Positions 51,706-60,248 of a stretch of DNA of 64,000 nt are shown here, piece after piece. Each line of letters starts with the position of its first letter. The first letter of the stretch is position 1. This DNA comes from UBA3263 sp964528425 (lineage in GTDB: Bacteria > Bacteroidota > Bacteroidia > Bacteroidales > Muribaculaceae). The translations under genes and the position numbers were made by a program. The DNA lies in contig CAZGTD010000005.1 of NCBI GenBank assembly GCA_964528425.1, positions 15,591 through 79,590 of the forward strand, written 5' to 3'. A model generated the notes under the pieces. That model did not search any database. It was given only the letters and a program-made list of their open reading frames with translations, and was not told the DNA's origin.

Positions 51706-54700
51706 TGCTTATTTCTAATTACTTTAGAGTAAAGTATCGGAACCACATATATGTTGAGTATAGTCGAGCTCAGCAGCCCACCGAGAATAACAACAGCCAT
51801 CGGCGACTGAATTTCATTGCCCGGCGCCGAGCCGTTGACCGCAAGCGGCAACAGGGCCAGGGCCGAGGTCAGCGCGGTCATTACTATTGGCAGCAAGCGA
51901 TCCGACGATCCGGCCATTACACGCTCTGCCGCGGGCACTCCCTCGGCCTCAAGCGCATTGTAGCGGCTCATCAGCAGCATGCCGTTGCGCGTGGATATGC
52001 CCATGAGCGAAATGAAGCCGATAATGGCGGGAATATTCACTTCGCCGCCCGTAAGGGCCAGAATGAACACTCCGCCAATTAGAGCCAGCGGCATATTCAG
52101 CAGAATCAGCAGGGCCTTTGAGCGCGACCGGAATTCGCCATAGAGCAGAAGGGCGATAATCAGAATGGCCACGACCGACGTAAGGGCCAGGGTTCGGGTG
52201 GCGGCCGCGGAGTTCTCGAACTGGCCGCCATATTGCAGATAATATCCCTCGGGAAGCACAACATCTTCGCTGACGCTACGCTGAATCCGCTCAACGGTCG
52301 ATAGCAGGTCGCCGCTACCGATATTGGCGGAAACCACAATACGGCGCTTCACATTCTCGCGATTTATGGTATTCGGGCCTGAAGAGGATATGATTTCGGC
52401 AACTTGTTCGAGCGGCACTGTTCCCGATGGAGTTGAAACCGGCAGCGCCTTGAGCGAGGCTATGGAGCTGCGGGCGGCGGGGTCGAGAATAACGGTTACG
52501 TCATAGGGGAAATCACCGTCGTAAACACGGCTTACGCGCCTCCCTCCGATTGCAGCGTCGACATAGTTACGGAAATCGGCCATCGAAAGGCCCAGGCGCG
52601 ACATTTCGCCGCGACGCGGACGAATCCGCAGTTCAGGGCGCTCAACCTGCTGCTCAATGTTGAGGTCAACTACCCCAGGAACCTCCCCGGCAGCCTCGCG
52701 CACCTTTTGCGCCAGGCGGTAGAGCGTAGGCAGGTCAGGGCCGAAAATCTTTATCGCTATCTGGCTTTGAGTGCCGGAAAGCATAGCGTCGATGCGGTGC
52801 GATATGGGCTGGCCGATTTCAACGTTCACCCCCGGGAGCTCGCCCAGTCGCCGGCGCAGGTCAGCCTCCAGCTCCGAGCGCGACCTGTCGCCCAGCCTAT
52901 AGGGCACTTCAAGTTCCGAAACGTTAACGTTGAGCGAATGCTCGTCAAGCTCGGCGCGGCCGGTTTTGCGGGCAACGGTAATAACTTCGGGAGTTTCAAG
53001 GATTATACGCTCGGCTTCGCGTCCGACCTTGTCGCTCTCTTCGAGCGACACTCCGGGCAGGGTAGCCACGTTGATAGTAAACGAGCCCTCATTGAATTTC
53101 GGCAGAAAACCGCCGCCAAGAGTAAAGAATAGAACTATGGCCGCAACAAAGAGCAGGGCAGTGGTGCCCAGAATCGGCCCGGGATGGCGCAGAGCCGCTG
53201 CAAGAGTGCGGGAATAAGCCCGACGCAGATATGCGGCCGTTGGCGGCTCCTTGGCGGTAGTTTTATCAGCGGGAATATATGAGCATAAGACCGGGGTAAG
53301 CGTAAGGGCTACTATAGTGCTGGCAATCAGCGCAACTATAAACGCAACGCCAAGAGGAATCAACAACCGGCCCTCGACTCCGCTGAGGAAAAACAGCGGC
53401 AGAAACGAAGCTATGATAACCAGAGTGGAGTTGAAAATCGGGGTGCGCACCTCGGCCGAAGCCTCGAAAACCACCTTACGAACCGGTTTGCGCTCGCCCG
53501 GCGGCAACCGGCGGTTCTGGCGCAGGCGGTGATAAACGTTTTCAACATCGACTATGGCATCGTCGACCAGCGAGCCGATTGCAATGGCTATGCCGCCGAG
53601 GCTCATGGTATTGATGGTGAAGCCAAGCAAATGAAGAATCAGAACTGTAACGAAAATGCTCATCGGCAGCGCCACGAGCGACACCAGGGTCGTTCGCAGG
53701 TTCATCAGGAAGAAGAACAGCACTATAGCCACGAACAGGCCCCCTTCGAGCAGCGCCTCCTGAAGGTTTGAAATGGAAGTGGAAATAAAGTCGGCCTGAC
53801 GGAAAATATCGGTGTGCATCTCCACTGCCGGCGGCAGCGTCTTGCTCAAATCGGCGAGTTCGGAGTCAATTCGCTCGGTAAGGCCTATGGTTCCGGCTCC
53901 GGGTTGCTTGGTAACGGTAATGATTACGGCCGGATTCCCTTTTACGGAAGCGGCGCCGATGCGCGGCTCGGCGGCTCCGTTGCGCACACGGGCAACATGG
54001 CCCAGAGTCAGGCCGTTGCCTATCGGAGCGGCGGCAACGGCTTCGGCGTCGGAGGTGTTGATATCGGCGCGCACCAGATACTCGTTGCCGAAATCACTGA
54101 CAACGCCGCCTGATGCATTATCGTTCAGACTTTCTGTGGCCTCAAGCAGTTGGCCCAGGTCCACTCCGTAGGCTTTCATTTTCGCAGGGTCGAGAAGCAC
54201 CTGCAGCTCGCGGGCGTCGCCTCCGATAACGGCAACCGACGCTACCCCGCCAAGCGAAAGCAGGCGGGGCCTGATCACGCGGTCGGCAATCGAGCGCAAC
54301 TCCATCATATCGACAGAGTCGTTGCGGGCGGTGAGGCCTATAATCATCATTTCGCCCAATATCGAGGCCTGCGGTCCAAGAACCGGCGCATTGACACCGG
54401 CGGGAAGTTCCGCGGCTACTCCGGCCAGACGCTCGCTGACCATCTGACGGGCCAGATAAACGTCGGTTGACCAATCGAACTCGACCCAAACAACCGAGAA
54501 GCCGGCCGACGAGGTTGAACGCACGCGCCGGATGCCTGTGGCGCCATTAACGGCGGCTTCGATGGGGTAGGACACCTCGCGCTCAACCTCTTCGGGCGCA
54601 AGCCCCGGAGCCTCGGTCATAATAACTACGGTCGGGGCCGTGAGGTCGGGAAAAATGTCAACGTCGGTGCGCGTCAGCGACCATATTCCCCCCATGAGAA

Positions 54701-54767
54701 CCACAGCACTCAAAACCAGAACCACAATTCGGTTTTCGAGCGAGGAGCGAATTATTTTATTTAGCAT
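51702..54767 (-). CDS. Heavy-metal-type RND efflux permease (CusA/CzcA-like)
   Basis: 1021 residues with twelve membrane helices. The fourth-helix motif GGIAIAIGSLVDDAIVDVEN (about residue 390-409) is of the heavy-metal efflux (HME) kind, unlike that of drug pumps. The large periplasmic loops (about 35-330 and 550-850) and a final helix bundle are of normal size. It is the proton-driven pump of a tripartite system with the His-rich adaptor upstream and the TolC protein downstream. The metal is not certain; Cu, Zn, Co or Ni are possible. Confidence 0.93.
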   Translation of the reverse strand: MLNKIIRSSLENRIVVLVLSAVVLMGGIWSLTRTDVDIFPDLTAPTVVIMTEAPGLAPEEVEREVSYPIEAAVNGATGIRRVRSTSSAGFSVVWVEFDWSTDVYLARQMVSERLAGVAAELPAGVNAPVLGPQASILGEMMIIGLTARNDSVDMMELRSIADRVIRPRLLSLGGVASVAVIGGDARELQVLLDPAKMKAYGVDLGQLLEATESLNDNASGGVVSDFGNEYLVRADINTSDAEAVAAAPIGNGLTLGHVARVRNGAAEPRIGAASVKGNPAVIITVTKQPGAGTIGLTERIDSELADLSKTLPPAVEMHTDIFRQADFISTSISNLQEALLEGGLFVAIVLFFFLMNLRTTLVSLVALPMSIFVTVLILHLLGFTINTMSLGGIAIAIGSLVDDAIVDVENVYHRLRQNRRLPPGERKPVRKVVFEASAEVRTPIFNSTLVIIASFLPLFFLSGVEGRLLIPLGVAFIVALIASTIVALTLTPVLCSYIPADKTTAKEPPTAAYLRRAYSRTLAAALRHPGPILGTTALLFVAAIVLFFTLGGGFLPKFNEGSFTINVATLPGVSLEESDKVGREAERIILETPEVITVARKTGRAELDEHSLNVNVSELEVPYRLGDRSRSELEADLRRRLGELPGVNVEIGQPISHRIDAMLSGTQSQIAIKIFGPDLPTLYRLAQKVREAAGEVPGVVDLNIEQQVERPELRIRPRRGEMSRLGLSMADFRNYVDAAIGGRRVSRVYDGDFPYDVTVILDPAARSSIASLKALPVSTPSGTVPLEQVAEIISSSGPNTINRENVKRRIVVSANIGSGDLLSTVERIQRSVSEDVVLPEGYYLQYGGQFENSAAATRTLALTSVVAILIIALLLYGEFRSRSKALLILLNMPLALIGGVFILALTGGEVNIPAIIGFISLMGISTRNGMLLMSRYNALEAEGVPAAERVMAGSSDRLLPIVMTALTSALALLPLAVNGSAPGNEIQSPMAVVILGGLLSSTILNIYVVPILYSKVIRNKQ

Positions 54768-54779
54768 AGCCGCAATGGT

Positions 54780-55865
54780 TTAGTGCTGGTGGGAGTGGCC
54801 TTCGGGAATAGCGCCTGAGGCCTCGGCCAGGCGAACGGTCGTCGCAGCCGCGGTAACCACCGGCTCACCGGGGGCCAGACCGTCGACGATTTCAACGCTG
54901 CGTCCATCGGATGCTCCGAGTTTAACGGCATGTTTTTCGTAATGGCCGGGCGAATGGCGGGTAAACACAAAATATTCACCCTGCTGCTCAACAACCGCAT
55001 CTAACGGCACCGACAGCACGTCCGGGCGCGCCGAACCGAGCAGGTAAACCTCGCCGCCGAAGCCCGGTGCAATCAGTCCATCGCCGGAAAATGTGAAAAA
55101 TACGCAGCCATAGCCGTTTTCGGCCGAGACGCCCGACTTTTTACCCCCATGCTCGCTGAGGGTAAACGAACCGATGCGCGCGTCCTTAACCGAAGCGAGC
55201 TCCGCATAGCGTTCGGCGGGAACTTCGGCATGGAGCGTAAGTCGGGAATCGGCGCTGACCGAAGCTACGGGCTGGCCGGGCTGAACATAGCTGCCGTCGA
55301 TTGCATCAACGGCGGTTATGATACCGGAAATCGGCGCAACAACGGTTGTTGACCCGCCGGAACAGGCAGCGCGCGCCTGCTCCAGTTCGGCAAGGGCGGC
55401 ATTATAGGTAGCGGCGGTTACGAGTTTGTCGTTATAGAGCGGAGTCAGCCGGTCAACCTCGCGCCGGGCGGCATCGAGCGCTGCGCGGGCGGCACGGTTT
55501 TGGTCGCCGCCGCTAACTCCCGAGGGGTCAACCGTTGCAATAACCTGACCGCGCGAAACGGTGCTTCCCTTGCCAACCTTCAGGCGAACTATGCCGGCAG
55601 TCGGGGCTACCGCACCGGCTGCATCGGAGGCAGAACGCTCAATAACGCCGACGGCGCGGATAACCGTTGAAAACGGTGCGGGGAAAACAGTATCGACCCT
55701 TACTCCGAAGCGTGCGGCCTGCGAGTCGGAAAGCTCGATGAGTCCGGCATGGTCGTGGTCATGGTCGTGATCTTCGGTCTCGTGGTGGTCGTGGTTGTCG
55801 GTGCAGCCAATGGTAGCTAAAATAGCGACTTTAGCTATCATAGCTATTTTAGAATTCTTATTCAT
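54780..55865 (-). CDS. RND periplasmic adaptor lipoprotein with His-rich N-terminus
   Basis: 361 residues from ATG 55865; an earlier in-frame start would put 30 residues before the signal peptide. The lipobox Cys21 is followed by a metal-binding stretch rich in His and Asp (DNHDHHETEDHDHDHDHAG, about 23-41), and the C-terminus ends EGHSHQH. The barrel-sandwich hybrid and alpha-hairpin regions are typical (AGIVRLKVGKGSTVSRGQVI; DRLTPLYNDKLVTAATYNAA). It links the pump to the TolC channel and may hand over metal. It overlaps the preceding lipoprotein gene by 8 bp. Confidence 0.92.
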   Translation of the reverse strand: MNKNSKIAMIAKVAILATIGCTDNHDHHETEDHDHDHDHAGLIELSDSQAARFGVRVDTVFPAPFSTVIRAVGVIERSASDAAGAVAPTAGIVRLKVGKGSTVSRGQVIATVDPSGVSGGDQNRAARAALDAARREVDRLTPLYNDKLVTAATYNAALAELEQARAACSGGSTTVVAPISGIITAVDAIDGSYVQPGQPVASVSADSRLTLHAEVPAERYAELASVKDARIGSFTLSEHGGKKSGVSAENGYGCVFFTFSGDGLIAPGFGGEVYLLGSARPDVLSVPLDAVVEQQGEYFVFTRHSPGHYEKHAVKLGASDGRSVEIVDGLAPGEPVVTAAATTVRLAEASGAIPEGHSHQH

Positions 55866-56670
55866 TGGTTCTGGCGGCTTGGTCGCGGGCGAGTTGAAGT
55901 TTTGCCTTAAGTTGCTCCAGGCGGCGGTTGCCGGCCGAAATAGTTTGCATTGCACGGCTCAGGCGATAGGTGTCGGCAATGGCATGCACCTCCTTGACCG
56001 AAAGCCGGGCGGAGGGAGCTTTTTTTCCGCCGATGAAGGCAACGGTTGCCGGCGAGCCATCAATCTGCATGGCCAACCGCCCGATAGTGTCGGCCGCTTC
56101 TGATGAGAAACGTCGGCTTTCGCGGCTGAGCTTATCGGTGGTGTCGACCCTGACCGGAGCCGTAGCTGCCGAAAGCCCGTTGGCTGTCAGTTCAACGGCG
56201 TTATGATTGAAAGCGCCGCCCAACGAGCTGATAACATAGAATTCGCCGGCCGGACTCAGGCGCGCGACTGCGGTATTGGTGTCGCGCCAGTTGGCGGGGA
56301 CATCCTTATGTATCAGATAAGCCTCAAAAACATCCTTGCCCGCCGGAACAGCCGTAAACATGGCGCGCACGGAATCGGCATAGGCCGACGCACCCATAAT
56401 CTGCACCTGCAGGTCGGTTATTTCCTGCTCGGTTTTACGCTCCATGACCTTCGGGCGCAGGGCCAGGGCGGCGCGCCCGGCATCGATTTGCTTCGGATAG
56501 GTGGCCGACAGAGAATCGAGCAGCAGTTCCGCCTGCTGATAATCGCCGCGGTCAAGGGCCGTAGATGCTTCGGCCACCAGAGTGTCGGCGGCTGCCTTGT
56601 CGGGATTTTCGCCGCCACATGCTGTCAGCATCATGGCAACCAGGGCGAGTTTACTTGCTTCTTTCAACAT
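55858..56670 (-). CDS. Lipoprotein with TPR-like and coiled-coil parts, unknown function
   Basis: 270 residues with a lipobox (LTAC, Cys18). Residues 27-70 (ADTLVAEASTALDRGDYQQA) look like a TPR pair. The middle is beta-rich (about 120-200, FYVISSLGGAFNHNAVELTA), and a C-terminal helix (about 225-270) is rich in Arg, Gln and Ala. I do not recognise the family. The gene overlaps relA by 20 bp upstream and the adaptor by 8 bp downstream, so it is translationally tied to both. Confidence 0.8.
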   Translation of the reverse strand: MLKEASKLALVAMMLTACGGENPDKAAADTLVAEASTALDRGDYQQAELLLDSLSATYPKQIDAGRAALALRPKVMERKTEQEITDLQVQIMGASAYADSVRAMFTAVPAGKDVFEAYLIHKDVPANWRDTNTAVARLSPAGEFYVISSLGGAFNHNAVELTANGLSAATAPVRVDTTDKLSRESRRFSSEAADTIGRLAMQIDGSPATVAFIGGKKAPSARLSVKEVHAIADTYRLSRAMQTISAGNRRLEQLKAKLQLARDQAARTNE

Positions 56671-58876
56671 TTTTTACACCTTTAATGGTTTTTATTTTAC
56701 GGATGAGCGCATTCAGAGCCGACGTTGAGTTAACGCCAACTGTGAGTGTGCCGCGAAATAGCCCGTCGTTAGAGTCAATCGCTATGTTGCGCAGCTGAAT
56801 ATCGCGCTCTTTGTTGATAATCGATGAAATATTGGTTACTATGCCTATGTCGTCGACGCCCATAACCGAAATTGTAGCCGGGAAAGCCGAATCGTTAGAG
56901 CCGCTCCAGCGCGTTTCGATAATGCGATAGGGGTAGCGCTCGCGGATATTCGCGGCATTGGGGCAGTCGGCGCGGTGAATCTTGACCACACCGTCGGAGC
57001 TGATGAACCCGAAAACGTCGTCGCCATAAATCGGATTGCAACAGCGCGCAAGTTTATAGTTCATGCCCTTGAGTTTCGACGAGCCGATAACCAGCACGTC
57101 GGAACTGCCCTTGCGGCTCGAAGAATCAGAATCGCCATCGGTGGGCAGAACGAAATTCTCGGCCGAACGCGTCGGGTCGGCGGGAGCCGTTTCGTCGGGA
57201 GCCGCAAACACGGCATATTGCTCAAGCACGCGGTTGGCGTCGAGCTCGTTAACACCGATAGCCGCGAAGAAGTCGGTAACCGTTTTATAGCCCATCTTTT
57301 TGATGAAGCGCATAAGCGTGGGCTCGTCGATTTCGAGCTTACGGTTCTTGGCGCGGCGGTCGAGGGTTTCGCGCCCCAGGGCGGCATGGCGGTTCTGGGC
57401 TTCATTGAGAACCTGGCGTATTTTGGTTCGCGCCTTGCTGGTAACCACGAATTGCAGCCAGTCGCGGGTGGGGGTCTGCTGGGCGGAGGTGTTGATTTCA
57501 ACAGTGTCGCCGCTCTGGAGCCTATGGTTTATTTTGCGGTTCTTGCCATTGATGCGTCCGCCTGTACACTGGCAGCCCAGCTTTGTGTGGATGCTGAACG
57601 CGAAATCGAGAACCGTAGCTCCCTTGGGCAGACGATGAAGGTCGCCGCGCGGAGTAAACACGAACACTTCGTCGGAATAAATATCCATGCTCATGTTTTT
57701 CATCAGCTCCAGCGGGCCGGAGTCGGCGGTTTCAAGAATATCGCGAACATTGTTCATCCACTGGTCGAGGCCGCTTTCGCCCTTGATTCCCTTGTAGCGC
57801 CAATGCGCCGCCAGACCCTTTTCGGCCACCAGATCCATGCGCCGGGTGCGGATCTGCACCTCTACCCAGCGCTCCTGCGGGCCGGCCACGGTTATATGAA
57901 GGCTTTCGTAGCCGTTGGTCTTCGGAATGCTGATCCAGTCTTTCATGCGGGCCGGATTGGGGCGATACATGTCGGTAACCACCGAGTAGGCGAGCCAGCA
58001 GTCGGCCTTTTCGCGGTCGGCGGGAGTGTCGATGATAACGCGGATGGCAAAGAGGTCGTAAATATGGTCCAGGTCGTTATGTTGCTTCTGAATCTTATTC
58101 CAGATTGACGATATGGACTTTGTGCGCCCCTTGATGTCAAACTTCAGGCCGGCGGCCTCAAGACGCGCTTTAACCGGGGCTATGAAATCGGCGATGTAGG
58201 CATCGCGCGCGGCCTTTCGTTGATTCAGGTCGTGGGCAATCTTGGTAAACACTTCGCGATTGGAGTATTTCAGGCTCAAATCTTCGAGCTCACCCTTGAT
58301 GGCATAAAGTCCCAGACGGTGGGCCAGCGGCGCATAAAGATAGCGGGCCTCGGCCGCCACGCGTCGAACCCCTTCTTCGTCGGGATGATGGTTAATTGCG
58401 CGCATAAGCTGCAGGCGCTCAACAATAACCGTTATAATCACGCGGATATCCTGGGCGAAGGTCAGCAGCAGATTGCGGAAGTTTTCGTCCTGAACCGACG
58501 CGCCGCGCTCATAAAGCGAACTGACTTTGTTCAACCCGTTCACCAGTCGGGCAACGTCGCTGCTCCATTCTTTTTCAATATCTTCGAGAGTCATGAACTC
58601 CGAGCCCACCAGCGGCGACAGAATCAGCGCAGCAGCCATCGAGCGGTCGGGGCTCAGCGCGGTTGCCATCAGTTCAACAGTTTGAAGATTATGAACCAGG
58701 CCGTTAAGTCCGAAATGATTGCGTCCGTAGTGTCCCTGACCGATAGCGTTGGTCAAGGTTTTGCGCAAGCGCGCGAAATCGTCGGGCTCCATAACGGACC
58801 GGTAATCGGCCAGCACGCGGCGAACCAGCGACGGGAGCTCACTGCGCTCCGCAGTCGTCAGATACTCTTTTTCCAT
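56651..58876 (-). CDS. relA: RelA/SpoT-homologue (p)ppGpp synthetase with degenerate hydrolase domain
   Basis: 741 residues from ATG 58876; the longer frame upstream crosses the promoter. The HD hydrolase domain (about 35-190) has lost its HDxxED motif: the matching place reads ALILSPLVGSEF. The synthetase domain is intact, with YDLFAIRVIID, KTNGYESLHITVAG and VEVQIRTRRMDLVAEKGLAA (about 350-375). TGS (VFVFTPRGDLHRLPKGATVL), a zinc-finger-like region with RCCNPIYGDD and an ACT domain follow. It should therefore make but not degrade (p)ppGpp. It is the first gene of a tight cluster with a lipoprotein and a metal RND pump. Confidence 0.93.
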   Translation of the reverse strand: MEKEYLTTAERSELPSLVRRVLADYRSVMEPDDFARLRKTLTNAIGQGHYGRNHFGLNGLVHNLQTVELMATALSPDRSMAAALILSPLVGSEFMTLEDIEKEWSSDVARLVNGLNKVSSLYERGASVQDENFRNLLLTFAQDIRVIITVIVERLQLMRAINHHPDEEGVRRVAAEARYLYAPLAHRLGLYAIKGELEDLSLKYSNREVFTKIAHDLNQRKAARDAYIADFIAPVKARLEAAGLKFDIKGRTKSISSIWNKIQKQHNDLDHIYDLFAIRVIIDTPADREKADCWLAYSVVTDMYRPNPARMKDWISIPKTNGYESLHITVAGPQERWVEVQIRTRRMDLVAEKGLAAHWRYKGIKGESGLDQWMNNVRDILETADSGPLELMKNMSMDIYSDEVFVFTPRGDLHRLPKGATVLDFAFSIHTKLGCQCTGGRINGKNRKINHRLQSGDTVEINTSAQQTPTRDWLQFVVTSKARTKIRQVLNEAQNRHAALGRETLDRRAKNRKLEIDEPTLMRFIKKMGYKTVTDFFAAIGVNELDANRVLEQYAVFAAPDETAPADPTRSAENFVLPTDGDSDSSSRKGSSDVLVIGSSKLKGMNYKLARCCNPIYGDDVFGFISSDGVVKIHRADCPNAANIRERYPYRIIETRWSGSNDSAFPATISVMGVDDIGIVTNISSIINKERDIQLRNIAIDSNDGLFRGTLTVGVNSTSALNALIRKIKTIKGVKNVERSK

Positions 58877-58884
58877 AGTACCCG

Positions 58885-58892
58885 CAAAGTTA
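58885..58892 (-). promoter_or_regulatory. -7 box of relA
   Basis: TAACTTTG on the minus strand, ending 8 nt before the ATG at 58876, so the leader is only a few nucleotides. No strong -33 box. Confidence 0.5.
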
Positions 58893-59004
58893 CGAAAATT
58901 TTTTCGCAACCCGGTTGCAATTACATATTTAAAACATTTTTTACTCAAATATCAGTATTCTTTCATTTACCTTTATTAACATCTTGGAGTTTTATTAGTT
59001 AAAC

Positions 59005-59047
59005 TTTGTTAATGAATTGGGGGGGGGTAATTTTTATCGTACCTTTG
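59005..59047 (+). promoter_or_regulatory. Promoter region with G9 tract
   Basis: A -7 box TACCTTTG (59040-59047) lies 35 nt before the ATG at 59083. Nine G in a row at 59019-59027 fall in the spacer; an upstream TTTG is at 59005-59008, 31 bp from the box. Changes in G number by slippage would alter the spacing. Confidence 0.5.
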
Positions 59048-59082
59048 CAAAAACTATTTATAAACTCTTAATTTTAACAAGA

Positions 59083-59562
59083 ATGAAAAAGATTATAGTG
59101 GCAGGGGCTTTAGTTTTAGGTTGTATTTCAACCTCCTATGCCGACAAGAATGTTAGATTTGACTTCCAAACCTCCGAGGCCAGAGGCATTGATGTTTATC
59201 CAACAACATATATTCAACCGCTTGTAGCCGAAGTAAAGGTAAACACTCAAGCCGGACGTTTCGTTGACACCTGGAAACTATCGCCCTCGGAGTTTATGGC
59301 CCGACAATATCCCGACAACGATGCCGCAACTCTTCAAAACCTGCGTGCCTACGGCCTTTTCAAATCTTCAGAACATCATAATTGCGACGTTATCGTTGCT
59401 GCAACCTTCGACATTAAGATAAGCAATGACGGTGCTATCGTGGTTGTTAAGGGTTATCCGGCAAATTTTACAAACTGGGGCACTGCTAAAAACGCCGATT
59501 ACGAATGGATAAATATTGAACGCGGTCAACAAAGCATAAGTGATGCTAAAAATGAAAATTAA
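59083..59562 (+). CDS. Small exported protein of unknown function
   Basis: 159 residues from ATG 59083, giving a signal peptide (about 1-20, ending SYA). A longer in-frame start would begin inside the G9 promoter region. No known domain is recognised. It contains FQTSEARGIDVYPTTYIQPL, CDVIVAATFDIKI and KGYPANFTNWGTA, which look like a small beta-rich fold. It is followed directly by the gene for a barrel-like protein, with the stop and next start 1 nt apart. Confidence 0.8.
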   Translation: MKKIIVAGALVLGCISTSYADKNVRFDFQTSEARGIDVYPTTYIQPLVAEVKVNTQAGRFVDTWKLSPSEFMARQYPDNDAATLQNLRAYGLFKSSEHHNCDVIVAATFDIKISNDGAIVVVKGYPANFTNWGTAKNADYEWINIERGQQSISDAKNEN

Positions 59563-59563
59563 A

Positions 59564-60190
59564 ATGAAGAAGATAGCTATAATATTATGTTGCGCGATTC
59601 TCGCTCTCGGTGCTGACGCGCAAATCTACCGCTCAGTATCGCGAAAAATCGAGCGTATAAAACCGCCAAAGGAAAAACGCGTTTACGATAACGACTGGGG
59701 CCACGACTGGTTCATAAAAGCCGGCGCCGGCGTATTGATTGGTGACATCGTCACTGTTAAATACGACGTGAAGGGCGGCTATCGCAAACAAATTCATGGT
59801 TCCGGGCTCTACTTCGGCGGACAAATCGGCCTGACAAACGCTATAATAGAGAAATATTATCGCAATAGTATTACAAAAAACGGTTTTAGTACGTTTTATG
59901 ATTATGTTCACCATCCGGCATTACTATTTGAGCCAATGTTCGGCATAAAATATCGAATCGGCAGCACAACCAGTTTTGATGCTCATATTGCTTGCGGCTA
60001 TGAACGCGTTTTATCTACAGAAACTGCGACCGACATATGGGGGGCTAACGGCAATTTAAACCGATTAGCTGCCGAAGTTGGCATTGGCTTTTGGTTCAAT
60101 AGATTCTTCGTAGGTCTTGAAACTCAAAATTCTTTTAGCGCCTATACAGCTGATTTCGGTGTTGCTGCCAATCTTGGGTTCCGCTTCTAA
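59564..60190 (+). CDS. Small outer-membrane beta-barrel-like protein
   Basis: 208 residues from ATG 59564, right after the stop of the preceding gene; three earlier in-frame starts lie inside that gene. A signal peptide (about 1-19, ending ADAQ) is followed by alternating Gly/aromatic strands (FIKAGAGVLIGDIV, GGQIGLTNAII, FWFNRFFVGLETQNSF) and a terminal Phe (NLGFRF), as in outer-membrane barrels. The family is unknown to me. It probably works with the preceding exported protein. Confidence 0.83.
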   Translation: MKKIAIILCCAILALGADAQIYRSVSRKIERIKPPKEKRVYDNDWGHDWFIKAGAGVLIGDIVTVKYDVKGGYRKQIHGSGLYFGGQIGLTNAIIEKYYRNSITKNGFSTFYDYVHHPALLFEPMFGIKYRIGSTTSFDAHIACGYERVLSTETATDIWGANGNLNRLAAEVGIGFWFNRFFVGLETQNSFSAYTADFGVAANLGFRF

Positions 60191-60224
60191 ACACACACTA
60201 ACACATAGGCCCTATTGAGCTGTT

Positions 60225-60248
60225 AACCCCTGACTTTAGTCGGGGGTT
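60225..60248 (+). terminator. Hairpin between convergent barrel and mutS genes
   Basis: AACCCC and GACT pair with AGTC and GGGGTT (60225-60248) across a 2-nt loop, overlapping the mutS stop codon. No long T-run on either side, so it is a moderate bidirectional terminator. Confidence 0.5.
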
